Source of the DNA: Caballeronia sp. SEWSISQ10-4 2
Lineage (GTDB): Bacteria > Pseudomonadota > Gammaproteobacteria > Burkholderiales > Burkholderiaceae
Assembly: GCF_030464885.1 (NCBI RefSeq)
Contig: NZ_JALPRJ010000017.1
Span: 1 to 64,000, forward strand
Direction: 5' to 3'
Length of the DNA stretch: 64,000 nt
Part shown: piece by piece, positions 27,453-36,352 of the stretch
Numbering within the stretch: the first letter of the stretch is position 1
How the letters are laid out: each line of letters begins with the position of its first letter
Program-made: the position numbers and the translations under genes
The notes under the pieces: model-generated
What the model saw: only the letters and a program-made list of their open reading frames with translations
Told to the model about the DNA's origin: nothing
Database searches by the model: none

Positions 27453-30400
27453 ATGAAGATCCTCGAATACACCGGCCTCGACACCTCACGCGTCAAGGCC
27501 AGCTACGACAAGGTGTCCGCGGCCATCGCTCGCCACGACTTCCGTGCTGCCCAAGTCAAGAAGCTCGCCAATCTGAGCCACGGCAAGTTCTACCGGGCGA
27601 AGCTGGATGACGCCGACCGGCTGTTGTTCTCGCTGGTGCGCCACGGGGATGAAGTCTGCGCACTGATGCTGGAAGTGATCGCCAATCACGCTTACGACAA
27701 GTCACGTTTCTTGCGCGGCGCGGCGATTGACGAGAGCAAAATTCCAGACATCAGCGCCGATGACGCCATTCGGGAGGCGCAAGCTCTACGCTACCTTCAT
27801 CCCGAGCGTACCGGCATTCACCTGCTCGACAAACCGATCTCGTTTGATGACACGCAAGAGACTATTTACCGACAGCCACCTCCCTTAATTGTCGTCGGCA
27901 GCGCTGGCAGCGGCAAGACCGCACTGACGCTTGAAAAGCTCAAGCATGCCGAAGGTGAGGTCCTCTACGTCACTCACTCCACGTTCCTGGCGCAGAGCGC
28001 CCGCGACCTTTATTACGCCAACGGTTTCGAGCATGGCGGCCAGGATGCCGTATTTCTGTCCTACCGCGAGTTTGTCGAGTCGATCCGCGTTCCGGCAGGA
28101 CGCGAAGCTACCTGGCGTGACTTTTCGGGCTGGTACTCCCGCATACGGCAGAACTTCAAGGATGTAGAAGCCCATCAGGCTTTCGAGGAGATTCGCGGCG
28201 TGATTGCTGCCGGGGCGAGCGGCGTCCTGTCGCGCGGCGAGTATCAAGCACTGGGGGTGCGTCAATCGATCTTTTCCGTAGAACGGCGCGACCAACTCTA
28301 CAATCTGTTTGAGAAGTACCGTGCCTGGCTCGCCGAGGCAAAGCTCTACGACCTGAATCTTGTCGCCCAGGACTGGCAAGCGCTGGCCGCGCCGCGCTAC
28401 GACTTTGTGGTTATTGACGAGGTGCAAGACATCACCACCGTGCAACTCGCGCTCGTGCTGAAAACCCTGAAGAAGCCTGGCCATTTCATGCTCTGCGGGG
28501 ATTCCAACCAGATAGTCCATCCCAATTTCTTTTCCTGGAGCCAAGTCAAGAGCCTGTTCTGGAAGGACCCGAAAGTGGCCGAGCGGCAGGAATTGCGCGT
28601 GCTAACGGCCAACTTTCGCAACGGCCTGGAGGCCACACGCGTCGCCAATCAGTTGCTCAAGGTCAAGCAGCGGCGTTTCGGCTCCATCGACCGCGAGAGC
28701 AACTTCTTGGTCCAGGCCGTCGGCGGCGAGACCGGCCAGGTTACGCTGATGCCCGACAAGGACGCCACCAAGCGCGAACTGGACCAGAAGATTCGCCAAT
28801 CCACCCAGTTCGCCGTCCTGGTTATGCGCGATGAGGACAAGGCCGACGCCCGCAAGCACTTTGCCACGCCGCTATTGTTCTCGATCCACGAAGCCAAGGG
28901 TCTCGAATACGAGAACATTGTGCTCTACCGTTTCATCTCGGATCACCGCGGCGAGTTCAACGACATCGCCGAGGGCATCGTAAAGACCGATCTGGCGGTC
29001 GAGACACTGGATTACAAACGCGCCAAAGACAAGAGTGACAAGTCGCTCGAAGTCTATAAGTTCTTCGTCAATGCGCTGTATGTAGCGCTGACGCGCGCCA
29101 TCAAGAACATCTACATGATCGAGTCGGACACAGGGCATGATCTGTTCGGGCTGCTGGATCTGATCGTGGGCCAGACCAAGATCGAGGCCAAACAATCCAC
29201 GCTCGAAGACTGGCAGAAGGAAGCACGCAAACTCGAACTGCAGGGCAAGCAGGAGCAGGCGGAGGCCATCCGCCGCACCATATTGAAGCAGGTCCCGGTG
29301 CCATGGCCGGTGTTCGATGAGGCCAAGGTCAGGGAACTGTTGATCAAGGTCTTCCGCGAGCAGTCTCCGGGTAACAAGGGCAAGCAGCAACTCTTTGACT
29401 ATGCCACCTGCTTCGATGAACCGCAGCTCGCCGAATGGCTGGCCGTTGAGGCGAAGTTCGAGCAGGCACGAACCTTTGATCAGCAGCGCGCGGTGTTCGC
29501 CCGCAAGAGCTACGTCCCTTTCTTCGCCAATCACTTCAAGGACATCCTCAGGCAGTGTGACCAGCATGGCGTCGATCATCGCCTGCCAATGAACCAGACG
29601 CCACTGATGGCCGCAGCTGCTGCAGGAAATGTGGCGCTGGTGGAAGCCCTGCTGGAGCGCGGTGCCGACCGCGATGCCGTCGATCACTATGGTCACAATG
29701 CACTGCACTGGGCTTTGCGTCAGGCATTTGGCGATGCAAAGTTCGCTGCTGGCCCGCTGGCGGCAATCTATGAATGCCTGGCTCCGCCCTGCATTGATGT
29801 CAGAGCGGGTGATCGCTTGGTCCGCATCGACCGGCATCTGTCTGAATACTTTCTGTTCCAGACCCTGTGGGTATTGTTCAAAGCCCGATTCAGCAAGATA
29901 CGACGCAATGCAGACAGCGCGTTCCAGACCCAAATCATCCTCGATGCCTGGCAACACTTACCCGCTAACCTAGTGCGGCCAGAGCGCAACAAGCGCCAGC
30001 ATCTTTCTGGCGTGCTGGCGAGGAACGAAATCGACAGAGACTATGCCTACAACCGATCCCTGTTTCTGCGCGTATCCACCGGGCGGTACCAGTTCAATCC
30101 CAAACTTGCTGTGCGTCGCCGCCAGGGCGAAGAAGAAAACTGGATCCCGATCTACACGGCACTTAACCTCCCGTTGATTAGCGAGTTTGCCTACAACGAC
30201 GGCTGGATCAGCACCTGGGACAATATTGACAAGCTTGTGATCCTTGCCGGACTACCTGAACGAACTACACCCATTGCGGCTGAGCGCTCCGCCGAGCGGC
30301 AAGCGGCCAAAATGAGGGAGTTGGACGAACGCAGAGCCAACCAACTTGCGGCCAAAGCACGTATTCATGCCGCCGCCGAAGCCACCCAGAACAGAGCGCC

Positions 30401-30479
30401 ACCATGGGGAACAAAGGAAGCCAAACGGCTTGAAATCGAACGTGTGAGACAAGAAATCAAAAGACGGAGGAAGGATTGA
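27453..30479 (+). CDS. UvrD-type helicase with RelE-like N-terminus and ankyrin repeats
   Basis: This 1008-residue fusion has an unusual domain order. Residues 1-90 resemble a RelE/ParE-type toxin fold (FYRAKLDDADRLLFSLVRHGDEVCALMLEV). Residues 140-560 are an SF1A helicase: Walker A GSAGSGKT (149-156), Walker B DFVVIDEVQD (317-326), motif III LCGDSNQ (347-353), motif V HEAKGLEYENIVLY (479-492) and motif VI LYVALTRA. An acidic/helical linker and ankyrin-like repeats follow (NQTPLMAAAAAGNVALVEALLERGAD and YGHNALHWALR, about 714-758). About 250 further residues match no family I know, ending in a basic coiled coil. All helicase motifs look intact. No Shine-Dalgarno is seen at ATG 27453. It stands alone between an IS110 element and decayed sequence, a setting usual for defence genes, but function is not shown. 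Confidence 0.88.
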   Translation: MKILEYTGLDTSRVKASYDKVSAAIARHDFRAAQVKKLANLSHGKFYRAKLDDADRLLFSLVRHGDEVCALMLEVIANHAYDKSRFLRGAAIDESKIPDISADDAIREAQALRYLHPERTGIHLLDKPISFDDTQETIYRQPPPLIVVGSAGSGKTALTLEKLKHAEGEVLYVTHSTFLAQSARDLYYANGFEHGGQDAVFLSYREFVESIRVPAGREATWRDFSGWYSRIRQNFKDVEAHQAFEEIRGVIAAGASGVLSRGEYQALGVRQSIFSVERRDQLYNLFEKYRAWLAEAKLYDLNLVAQDWQALAAPRYDFVVIDEVQDITTVQLALVLKTLKKPGHFMLCGDSNQIVHPNFFSWSQVKSLFWKDPKVAERQELRVLTANFRNGLEATRVANQLLKVKQRRFGSIDRESNFLVQAVGGETGQVTLMPDKDATKRELDQKIRQSTQFAVLVMRDEDKADARKHFATPLLFSIHEAKGLEYENIVLYRFISDHRGEFNDIAEGIVKTDLAVETLDYKRAKDKSDKSLEVYKFFVNALYVALTRAIKNIYMIESDTGHDLFGLLDLIVGQTKIEAKQSTLEDWQKEARKLELQGKQEQAEAIRRTILKQVPVPWPVFDEAKVRELLIKVFREQSPGNKGKQQLFDYATCFDEPQLAEWLAVEAKFEQARTFDQQRAVFARKSYVPFFANHFKDILRQCDQHGVDHRLPMNQTPLMAAAAAGNVALVEALLERGADRDAVDHYGHNALHWALRQAFGDAKFAAGPLAAIYECLAPPCIDVRAGDRLVRIDRHLSEYFLFQTLWVLFKARFSKIRRNADSAFQTQIILDAWQHLPANLVRPERNKRQHLSGVLARNEIDRDYAYNRSLFLRVSTGRYQFNPKLAVRRRQGEEENWIPIYTALNLPLISEFAYNDGWISTWDNIDKLVILAGLPERTTPIAAERSAERQAAKMRELDERRANQLAAKARIHAAAEATQNRAPPWGTKEAKRLEIERVRQEIKRRRKD

Positions 30480-31041
30480 CGTGCCGATCCTCGTTGGCCA
30501 TATAAAGCGCTTTGCATAACGCCGATTAACCGCCGGTGGACTCAAAGAGTCGACGGCCGCTGTGCCTTGGACGCGGTCACAGCGGCGGCGCTGTTCGGGG
30601 CGGCGGCAGTCGGTCGATCAGAGCCGGCCGTAGTCGGGCTCAGTTCGGCCAAGAACCGCCGGTGGTTGATCACGGAATGCACACCTCAGATTGTCCGGAA
30701 TCCTTCATAAAGGAGACATTCGCAGAGGTTAGCGTGGCAACGTTCGGTCGAAGCGGCCGCTTATGCCTTTCCAGTTGCGACCACTCGAAAATGTCCGCTT
30801 CGATGGAATTCGAATAGATGCTTTCAACGATCGCTGCCTTGGAAAGCAGACCTTAAAGCAAGCTTTCTGGCGAGGGTTCTATTCTTCGCATAGGGGCGGG
30901 TCGCTTTCCATTTTATTCTCACGCCGATACGTTTGGTTCGTAGCGCATTGATAAGGAAAACGATGACTATCTGTAACGTTCAATCGCCGAACGCTCGTGG
31001 AAAATACCGCCTCGCCACGATCGGGACGTGAGACTCTCGCT
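30480..31041. other. Gene-free spacer
   Basis: No convincing gene. A hairpin of GCCGCTGTG (30556-30564) and CACAGCGGC (30578-30586) lies 77 bases after the helicase stop; it lacks a T-run, so termination is uncertain. The right half precedes the convergent nitroreductase gene's stop. Confidence 0.45.
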
Positions 31042-32640
31042 TCAAGGCTGAACCTCATACGGTGGAGATGTGGACAGGCGCTGATCGTCTACCGCACGGC
31101 CGACGGTGAAGTGATACAGGCTTTGCCAGGTGTGATCCTCCACGCCGAGCAGTGCGTGCATTTCATCATCGAAAAAGCAGCCAATCCCTGTCGCGCGCAC
31201 GCCGGCGGCTTCGGCTTCGAGATAGAGCGCCTGGCCAAGAATGCCGCATTCCCAGAACAGATGACGATAACGCCATGGCTGCTTCAACGCGATTCCGAAT
31301 CCCGCGATCATCCCCAGCGCAAAGCAGGAATCGGCGCCGATATCCTGGTGGCAGCAAATCGACTTTGCCGTGGCGCGCAAATCGTAAGGCAGTAGAAGAT
31401 AGAGCGGCAGATGATCGGGGCCGGTCTTTTGCCACAGCCATTCTGGACGTAGAGACCGCTTGAGATCCGGCAGTGCGCCCGGATTTCTCACGAACATATA
31501 CAGGCCCGGCTCCAGGTCGCCCACGCGGTGCACCATTAGCGCTGCATGCACTGCTGCAGGAGACACCAGTGCATTCCACGGCGGCGTGCCATGACATGGC
31601 AACAAGCACGCCAGCATGCTGAAAAACGCCGCCTTGGTGATACACGTCGTACCGTCGAAATTCACCGCGCTGCGACGCTGCCGCGCGATCCGGGCAAAGC
31701 TGAGATCAAGGGCGGGCGGCGCGGGCGACGGATGCAGCTCCAGATCCGGCAAGGTTGGTTCGCGAGTACGGGCCTTATGCGTGGCGCGATGGATCGAATC
31801 GATATCCGGCCACTTCACATGTCCCGGACTCAGCTGATTCGCGCGTCCGTGCCACTGTGCGCTATGCAAGGCGATCAGCATGCGCTCAAGATCAGGCCGC
31901 GATTCGGGGTTGCCGATCCAGAGCAAGGCATCCGGCGCCTCTGTTTCTGCCTTCCCGAAATCTTCTCCGCGGTTCAATCCAAGCAGGTTGGCGACTGCGT
32001 CGTCCGCAGCAGCCTCCGCCAGCCGCGTCTGCCAGCCAAGCGCTGCCGCTGCGTAACTCACCGCAGCGATGACATGGCCGCAATCGTGCTGGCAGTAGCG
32101 CCAGGCGCGCATGCCGTATTTCCACGCCTCGCGCCAGGGGATCGAGCTTATACCGATCAGGACGCCACTTTGCGGGAACGCCTCGCTCCATCGTTCGTCA
32201 TCCGCTGCGGCGCGGCATTCAAGGGAATGGTTCCGGCTCAGGTAATGGTAGACCCCACCGGACAAGCCGGGCAGAGTCGGACACAGAAGATAGCCCTCGG
32301 TCGGATGTAGATTTCCGCTCGAAGGGTTGCAGCGCAGTGCCCACCGCTGGGTGCCGTAGGATTTCCACGCCGACAGGCCGAGCGAAAGTTCGAACAGGAT
32401 TGCCAGACTGGAAAGATCGAATCTGCGCGCGGGCGGCAAAGCGCCGCAGCGCAGTTCGTTGTAGCGTGTAGTCAGGCTATCCGCGGCTAACGGCAGACCA
32501 ATGCGCGGTGCGCCGTGAAACTCCCGGAACGGATCCGGTTGGGTTGCCCAGTCGAGTTTCCCGGGGCCAGGGGCGTAGCCGCTGACGCGATGCTTGCTAC
32601 GCTCGTGATATTCGAGCATCGGATACTTTAACCGGTTCAT
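31042..32640 (-). CDS. Tandem SagB-type nitroreductase-fold dehydrogenase
   Basis: The 532-residue protein carries two nitroreductase (SagB/ThcOx-like) halves. The N-terminal half (about 70-250) has RCNPSSGNLHPTEGYLL, a flavin-contact motif, and the C-terminal half (about 310-520) starts FARIARQRRSAVNFDG and ends with GVRATGIGCFFDDEMHALLG. SagB-type enzymes use FMN to oxidise azolines to azoles in peptide natural products, normally beside a YcaO cyclodehydratase. No such partner is in this window. Similar two-domain proteins without a cluster exist and their role is unknown. ATG 32640 has a weak site. Its 3' end faces the helicase spacer. Confidence 0.88.
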   Translation of the reverse strand: MNRLKYPMLEYHERSKHRVSGYAPGPGKLDWATQPDPFREFHGAPRIGLPLAADSLTTRYNELRCGALPPARRFDLSSLAILFELSLGLSAWKSYGTQRWALRCNPSSGNLHPTEGYLLCPTLPGLSGGVYHYLSRNHSLECRAAADDERWSEAFPQSGVLIGISSIPWREAWKYGMRAWRYCQHDCGHVIAAVSYAAAALGWQTRLAEAAADDAVANLLGLNRGEDFGKAETEAPDALLWIGNPESRPDLERMLIALHSAQWHGRANQLSPGHVKWPDIDSIHRATHKARTREPTLPDLELHPSPAPPALDLSFARIARQRRSAVNFDGTTCITKAAFFSMLACLLPCHGTPPWNALVSPAAVHAALMVHRVGDLEPGLYMFVRNPGALPDLKRSLRPEWLWQKTGPDHLPLYLLLPYDLRATAKSICCHQDIGADSCFALGMIAGFGIALKQPWRYRHLFWECGILGQALYLEAEAAGVRATGIGCFFDDEMHALLGVEDHTWQSLYHFTVGRAVDDQRLSTSPPYEVQP

Positions 32641-32698
32641 GCCACGGTCCGAACGCGTAGGGTGAATTTCAACACCAGTCGCGAGCGCTGCCTGGCAT

Positions 32699-33017
32699 TC
32701 AACGCTTCGGTCCCCTCATACCCTCGGTTTCCGTCGCTGCATTCCGCTCTTCGCAGGCTTCAATGGGTTCCATGGTCTCGTCGATGGAAGCTGTCGCGCG
32801 TTCTGTGGCCGCCTTCGTTTCGTCGACGGTGGAACCGAGTCCTCCGTCGTCGTCGCTCGGGGGCTGCAGCATGTCTCGAAGCATGGCCTCCAACTCCGGC
32901 GTGTCCCACGGCGCGCCATGCTGTTCTCTTTTCTTTATGTAGTGCCTGACTTCTGCGTCCTGCTCCGGCGTCAGGGGAAGACCGCGAAATGTGCTTTGGG
33001 GGGGTAGCGTCGGTCAT
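32699..33017 (-). pseudogene. Small conserved-looking gene frameshifted in a C7 run
   Basis: From ATG 33017, with CCGGAG nine bases upstream, the protein begins MTDATP. A run of seven C on the coding strand (32998-33004) follows. With six C the frame continues as QSTFRGLPLTPEQDAEVRH and YIKKREQHGAPWDTPELEAM, then reaches a stop at 32699 (about 105 residues, acidic C-terminus). With seven C the frame is unrelated and basic. The long open continuation and good start argue for a real gene with a one-base insertion, a sequencing error, or slippage. The family is not recognised. Confidence 0.65.
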
Positions 33018-33315
33018 GGTATTGCTCCGGAATTTATCCCATTTTGAGTGTAGCTCTGTTGTGGCCAAGGAGCCTCTGCTATCGGTCTGCGCATGGACTG
33101 ATCCGTCCATTCGCATCGGCTCGTCCAGCGAGCGGACGTTGCAATCGGCACAGATACGAGCCCGGGCGCTTTGCGCACCGATGCAAATTGCGACGGGTCA
33201 TGAAGGATGGCAGGACCTATGACAAAACTGTTCGGAAAGTTTTCCATCGAGCGCGTGCACAAAAGCTGTACGCTGGTGATTCCCGACTGCGACAGGATCG
33301 GACCCAGATGAGCGG

Positions 33316-33444
33316 ATGGCATTCGGTTTTCACAACCTCAGCCGCAGCTATGACGCACTCGGGCACTGCGTAACGTTCTGGGGTTATGACAACGTCGTGA
33401 AGGGGACCACGAATATCGGTGTCGGACAGACGGGAGGGCGGAAG
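33316..33444 (+). pseudogene. DUF1488-like N-terminal remnant
   Basis: MAFGFHNLSRSYDALGHCVTFWGYD resembles the beginning of DUF1488 proteins (S-R-S-Y-D-x-x-x-x-x-V-x-F-W-G-Y-D). The resemblance ends after about 28 residues, where the frame runs on into a different protein. It may be a truncated copy fused by deletion to the gene that follows. Confidence 0.45.
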
Positions 33445-33705
33445 ATGCGACTGATCGAACCGGATGAACGCCAGGCTTTCCTGGCAACCTTGCAGCGCAA
33501 GGGACTGGCAGAAGGTGAATTCGAACTGCTGGAAACGGATACGACTGACCCCAAGGGCGACGAGAACGTCGGCCTGCAGGGATATGTCACCGTAACCAGA
33601 CTATCAACACAAATTGCGAGGGAATACCCCATCGGCTTCGAAACCGGTTGGGTGCAGCATTTCAGACAGGATCTCGAAGCTGGCGTCTTCGATAAGCCGG
33701 AATGA
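33445..33705 (+). CDS. Small hypothetical protein
   Basis: The 86-residue protein starts MRLIEPDERQAFLATLQRK and continues with an acidic, soluble sequence ending ETGWVQHFRQDLEAGVFDKPE. ATG 33445 has GGAGGG six bases upstream, a much better start than the in-frame ATG 33316, which would add a DUF1488-like stretch. I do not recognise a family. No membrane segment or signal is present. Confidence 0.6.
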   Translation: MRLIEPDERQAFLATLQRKGLAEGEFELLETDTTDPKGDENVGLQGYVTVTRLSTQIAREYPIGFETGWVQHFRQDLEAGVFDKPE

Positions 33706-34186
33706 GATCCCGCTGTTGCGGCGAACTCTCCGAGCGGAGCAAGCAGGTATGGCGAAGTGGAAGCCGGATCAACGGCGGAGGAGGAGGGAGTGATGTGGCC
33801 TTGTCGATCCGGAGCGATGCGGGCGGCCTCGATCAGTAACCCCAGGCATCCCAGAGCCCAATGCGCCTACGCGGCGGTCTTGACTGGTGTCAGCGTGGCC
33901 CTGCCACGTCGCGCCCTGCAATCGCACAGGCGACCGTCCGCTTACGGGGCGTCGAGTTCGAGCGTCCGAAACCGTGGCCGATAGTTACCGCCTCCACCAA
34001 GCCAGATCATGATGTCCTCATACCATTCGCGGCGAACCTCTCCGCAAGCTTTTGTGCGATGCCACAACGCTCGCCGCACCTTCACGCGGTATCAGATATA
34101 GACTGAAATTGACCTGTATTCAGGCTGCCGCATCGAGTGTCCCGAACGTGTGCGGAACGCGTGATTCAGAATCAGCGGAGACGCAA
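33706..34186. other. Gene-free spacer
   Basis: Short overlapping frames only; none has a credible start signal plus a protein-like composition. No repeat or RNA gene was seen. The last bases hold the ribosome site of the CDGSH gene. Confidence 0.4.
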
Positions 34187-34411
34187 ATGGCGACTGCAAT
34201 TATTACCCCCCGGAATGATGGCCCGTACCACATCAAGGGCGACTTCAAGATTACCACTCAAGGCGGGAAAAATATTGAGGTGGATAAGGACGAGGTCTGG
34301 CTGTGTCGATGCGGCCACTCGCAGAACAAGCCATTCTGCGACGGTTCGCACAAGAAGTACGAGTTCAAGAGCAATCTTGACGAACAGCCGCAGGAAGGTG
34401 AAACACCCTGA
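34187..34411 (+). CDS. CDGSH iron-sulfur domain protein
   Basis: The 74-residue protein has one complete CDGSH motif, WLCRCGHSQNKPFCDGSHKK, with the three cysteines and one histidine that hold a [2Fe-2S] cluster. It begins MATAIITPRNDGPYHIKGDFKI, the usual lead-in of small bacterial members. ATG 34187 has GGAG six bases upstream. Such proteins are small electron-transfer or redox-sensing proteins. Neighbours give no clue to its partner. Confidence 0.9.
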   Translation: MATAIITPRNDGPYHIKGDFKITTQGGKNIEVDKDEVWLCRCGHSQNKPFCDGSHKKYEFKSNLDEQPQEGETP

Positions 34412-34465
34412 TGCATCAGGTGCTGTCGACAAGTTCGGCGCAGGCTTCGCACACGCGTCAAGGCT

Positions 34466-35017
34466 GTGCATCGTCCCAAGGAGACTGTGCGTGGTTTCAC
34501 GCTGCCCGAGCGCGCGCAGGCATACAGGAAAAGCAGACGATGGGGGGCGCGAGTGTCGCGGACATCGCTAACCGGAAGGCGCGTTCTTGCGGTGCTCGTA
34601 CTCTGCATAGGTGTTACGTGCCGGGCAATTGGCGCGCCGCTGCTGTTCGAGTTGTCAGTGATCAGCCGTGCTATGAGCGATTTTCGGCTGGACGAGGCAG
34701 TCGAAAACGCCCGAATTTCCCGTGGCGAAAAGCCTGCTATAGAGGATCTCCTTAACCCGCCATACCTGAAGCGATACGGCCTGGACCTGAACTTGTACAC
34801 GGACAAGCACGGTCGTTTTTTGCCAACAGGCTCTGACTGGCAACAATGGGGACTTCGGACAAAGGCGGCGGCGACTGTGATGTGGCTGGGTTATGATCCA
34901 CTCGGGACATGGTGGACCTTCGGTCAGATAAGGTGCGTCGACCGCTTTTACGAAGCTTATGGCGACAGCGAGCCGATCGTCGATGTCGCTGATGCTTGCC
35001 TCGGCGAGCCACATTGA
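34466..35017 (+). CDS. Hypothetical protein with N-terminal hydrophobic segment
   Basis: The frame allows 183 residues from GTG 34466. A hydrophobic stretch RRVLAVLVLCIGVTC at about residues 38-52 looks like a signal peptide or anchor, which suggests that the true start is nearer, perhaps GTG 34552. The mature part (FRLDEAVENARISRGEKPAIEDLL; WQQWGLRTKAAATVMWLGYDPL) matches no family I recognise. It could be a periplasmic protein. Confidence 0.45.
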   Translation: MHRPKETVRGFTLPERAQAYRKSRRWGARVSRTSLTGRRVLAVLVLCIGVTCRAIGAPLLFELSVISRAMSDFRLDEAVENARISRGEKPAIEDLLNPPYLKRYGLDLNLYTDKHGRFLPTGSDWQQWGLRTKAAATVMWLGYDPLGTWWTFGQIRCVDRFYEAYGDSEPIVDVADACLGEPH

Positions 35018-35864
35018 GCAACGTATGTGCAACCGGGGAGGCGCGGCGGAGCAGGAAGATCGGGACTTCGCAAAATGAGCTGGATATCGCGCGCTTCCGG
35101 GACAAAACATGTCGCTGAACTCGCGCAGAAGATTGCCGGCTAGCGCCACCAACTCGACCGCGCACGTCTCGCCCGAAACCGATCGAACGTCACCCGCATC
35201 CGCAAGGCCCGCGCCCCCCCCTTTTTCGTGTCCGCGCGATCCGTTCGTCGTTCTCGAAAGCGGACAGACAGCGCATCATGTAAGGTGGCACGCGGCTGCA
35301 ATCGGCATCCGGCCTGAATGGCCGATGACTTGCCGGCAGACACCAGGGGACGAATGGCTGTATCACCTTGGAAGCTGCCGTAAAGGTCACTCCGGGTCGA
35401 AGGGCCGTTCAGGGTCGGGAGCACGCATTCACTGACAGTGAGACCTGACATCCTTGTTTATCGGTGTGCGAACGGCAGGAAAGTGACCTGTAGCCGCCTC
35501 ATCGACGTCGTCACCTCAGCGACCGCAATGGCCGAACTGCAGTCCTTCCATCGCGCGGGGCCCCGCCGTAGAACAACGCGAACGGCGACGCCCTACCCCC
35601 GTCCGTTTCCGGTGGCATTGCCACCTGGTGATTGCGGTGATAACCCTAGTTATCACCGCCGTGCCACTTGACCGTCCGCTTAAAACGAAGGGATGGCGGC
35701 GACTGCTGCACTCGAGCGATGCTGGTCCGCCTGATCGACCGGTTGTTGATGGGAAACATGATCGGCCGTACTCGACCCTGAGTCGCCTGCCGAACATACG
35801 CCCTCACCGGTCCGAAGCTCGACCTCTTTCGGACATTGCCGGCTTGCTTGGCGGCGGCTCCTAG
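35018..35864. other. Gene-free, probably decayed stretch
   Basis: No intact gene is recognised. Short frames on both strands lack start signals. The only clear structure is the palindrome at 35634-35659. The stretch ends in an esterase remnant, so much of it may be eroded coding sequence. Confidence 0.4.
35633..35660. repeat. Dispersed palindrome, copy 2
   Basis: GCGGTGATAAC (35634-35644) and GTTATCACCGC (35649-35659) form a perfect 11-base stem with loop CCTA. The 27-base core matches the copy at 19548-19574 at 22 positions. No T-run is adjacent. Confidence 0.65.
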
Positions 35865-36044
35865 CTAGGTGTGCCGCATGATTACGCGGATCGTCCCGGT
35901 GGCCACACGTGGGAGTACTGGGCCAACGCGGTCCAGTCAGGTTCTTTTCTTCGCGACTTCATTTCGGCGCAATGCCTCGCGGACGCAAACCGCGCGGAGG
36001 TGACCGCCTGCTTCGCCGCCTGGGCTATAGCGATGGCTCATTGA
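35865..36044 (+). pseudogene. C-terminal remnant of an esterase (alpha/beta hydrolase fold)
   Basis: In one frame the sequence reads HDYADRPGGHTWEYWANAVQ, the conserved end of putative esterase-family (PF00756-like) proteins, where the histidine of GGHTWEYW is catalytic. SGSFLRDFISAQCLAD and a stop follow. The rest of the enzyme, including the nucleophile serine, is absent because an in-frame TAG lies just upstream. Confidence 0.6.
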
Positions 36045-36352
36045 CAAGGCGGCCCACGCAGGATGCCGGGTTAGCGGGAGGCAAAGCGCTCGTGTGCAAG
36101 ACTGGGCGCTTGCCATCGTGCGTTCATTACCCTGGTCTCCTTCAGGCTGTCCGTGACGGTCAGGCGCTGGCGGCCTTTCTGGGCAGCGGCCGACAACGTC
36201 TGCGGCAAGCGCCTGAAGGCGTTGATCCCAATGCGGGCTGATGCTGGGGACGTCCCACCCTCTCCTTTGGCATAAATCTCTCGCTGCGTAGAGGCCGTCG
36301 TCCATCGCATCAGCGCCATCACCGAGCGCCTCGCGCGACGCAAAATCACGCG
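36045..36352. other. Gene-free spacer
   Basis: Between the esterase remnant and the beta-propeller gene. Nothing recognisable was seen. Confidence 0.4.

Noticed and set aside
27453..27722. N-terminal RelE-like part as a separate toxin of a toxin-antitoxin pair
   Set aside because: The frame is continuous with the helicase and no antitoxin gene lies upstream or downstream.
28872..29957. 361-residue frame opposite the helicase gene
   Set aside because: Antisense shadow; helicase motifs are all on the other strand.
30556..30586. Hairpin after the helicase as a rho-independent terminator
   Set aside because: A 9-base stem is present but there is no T-run on either strand.
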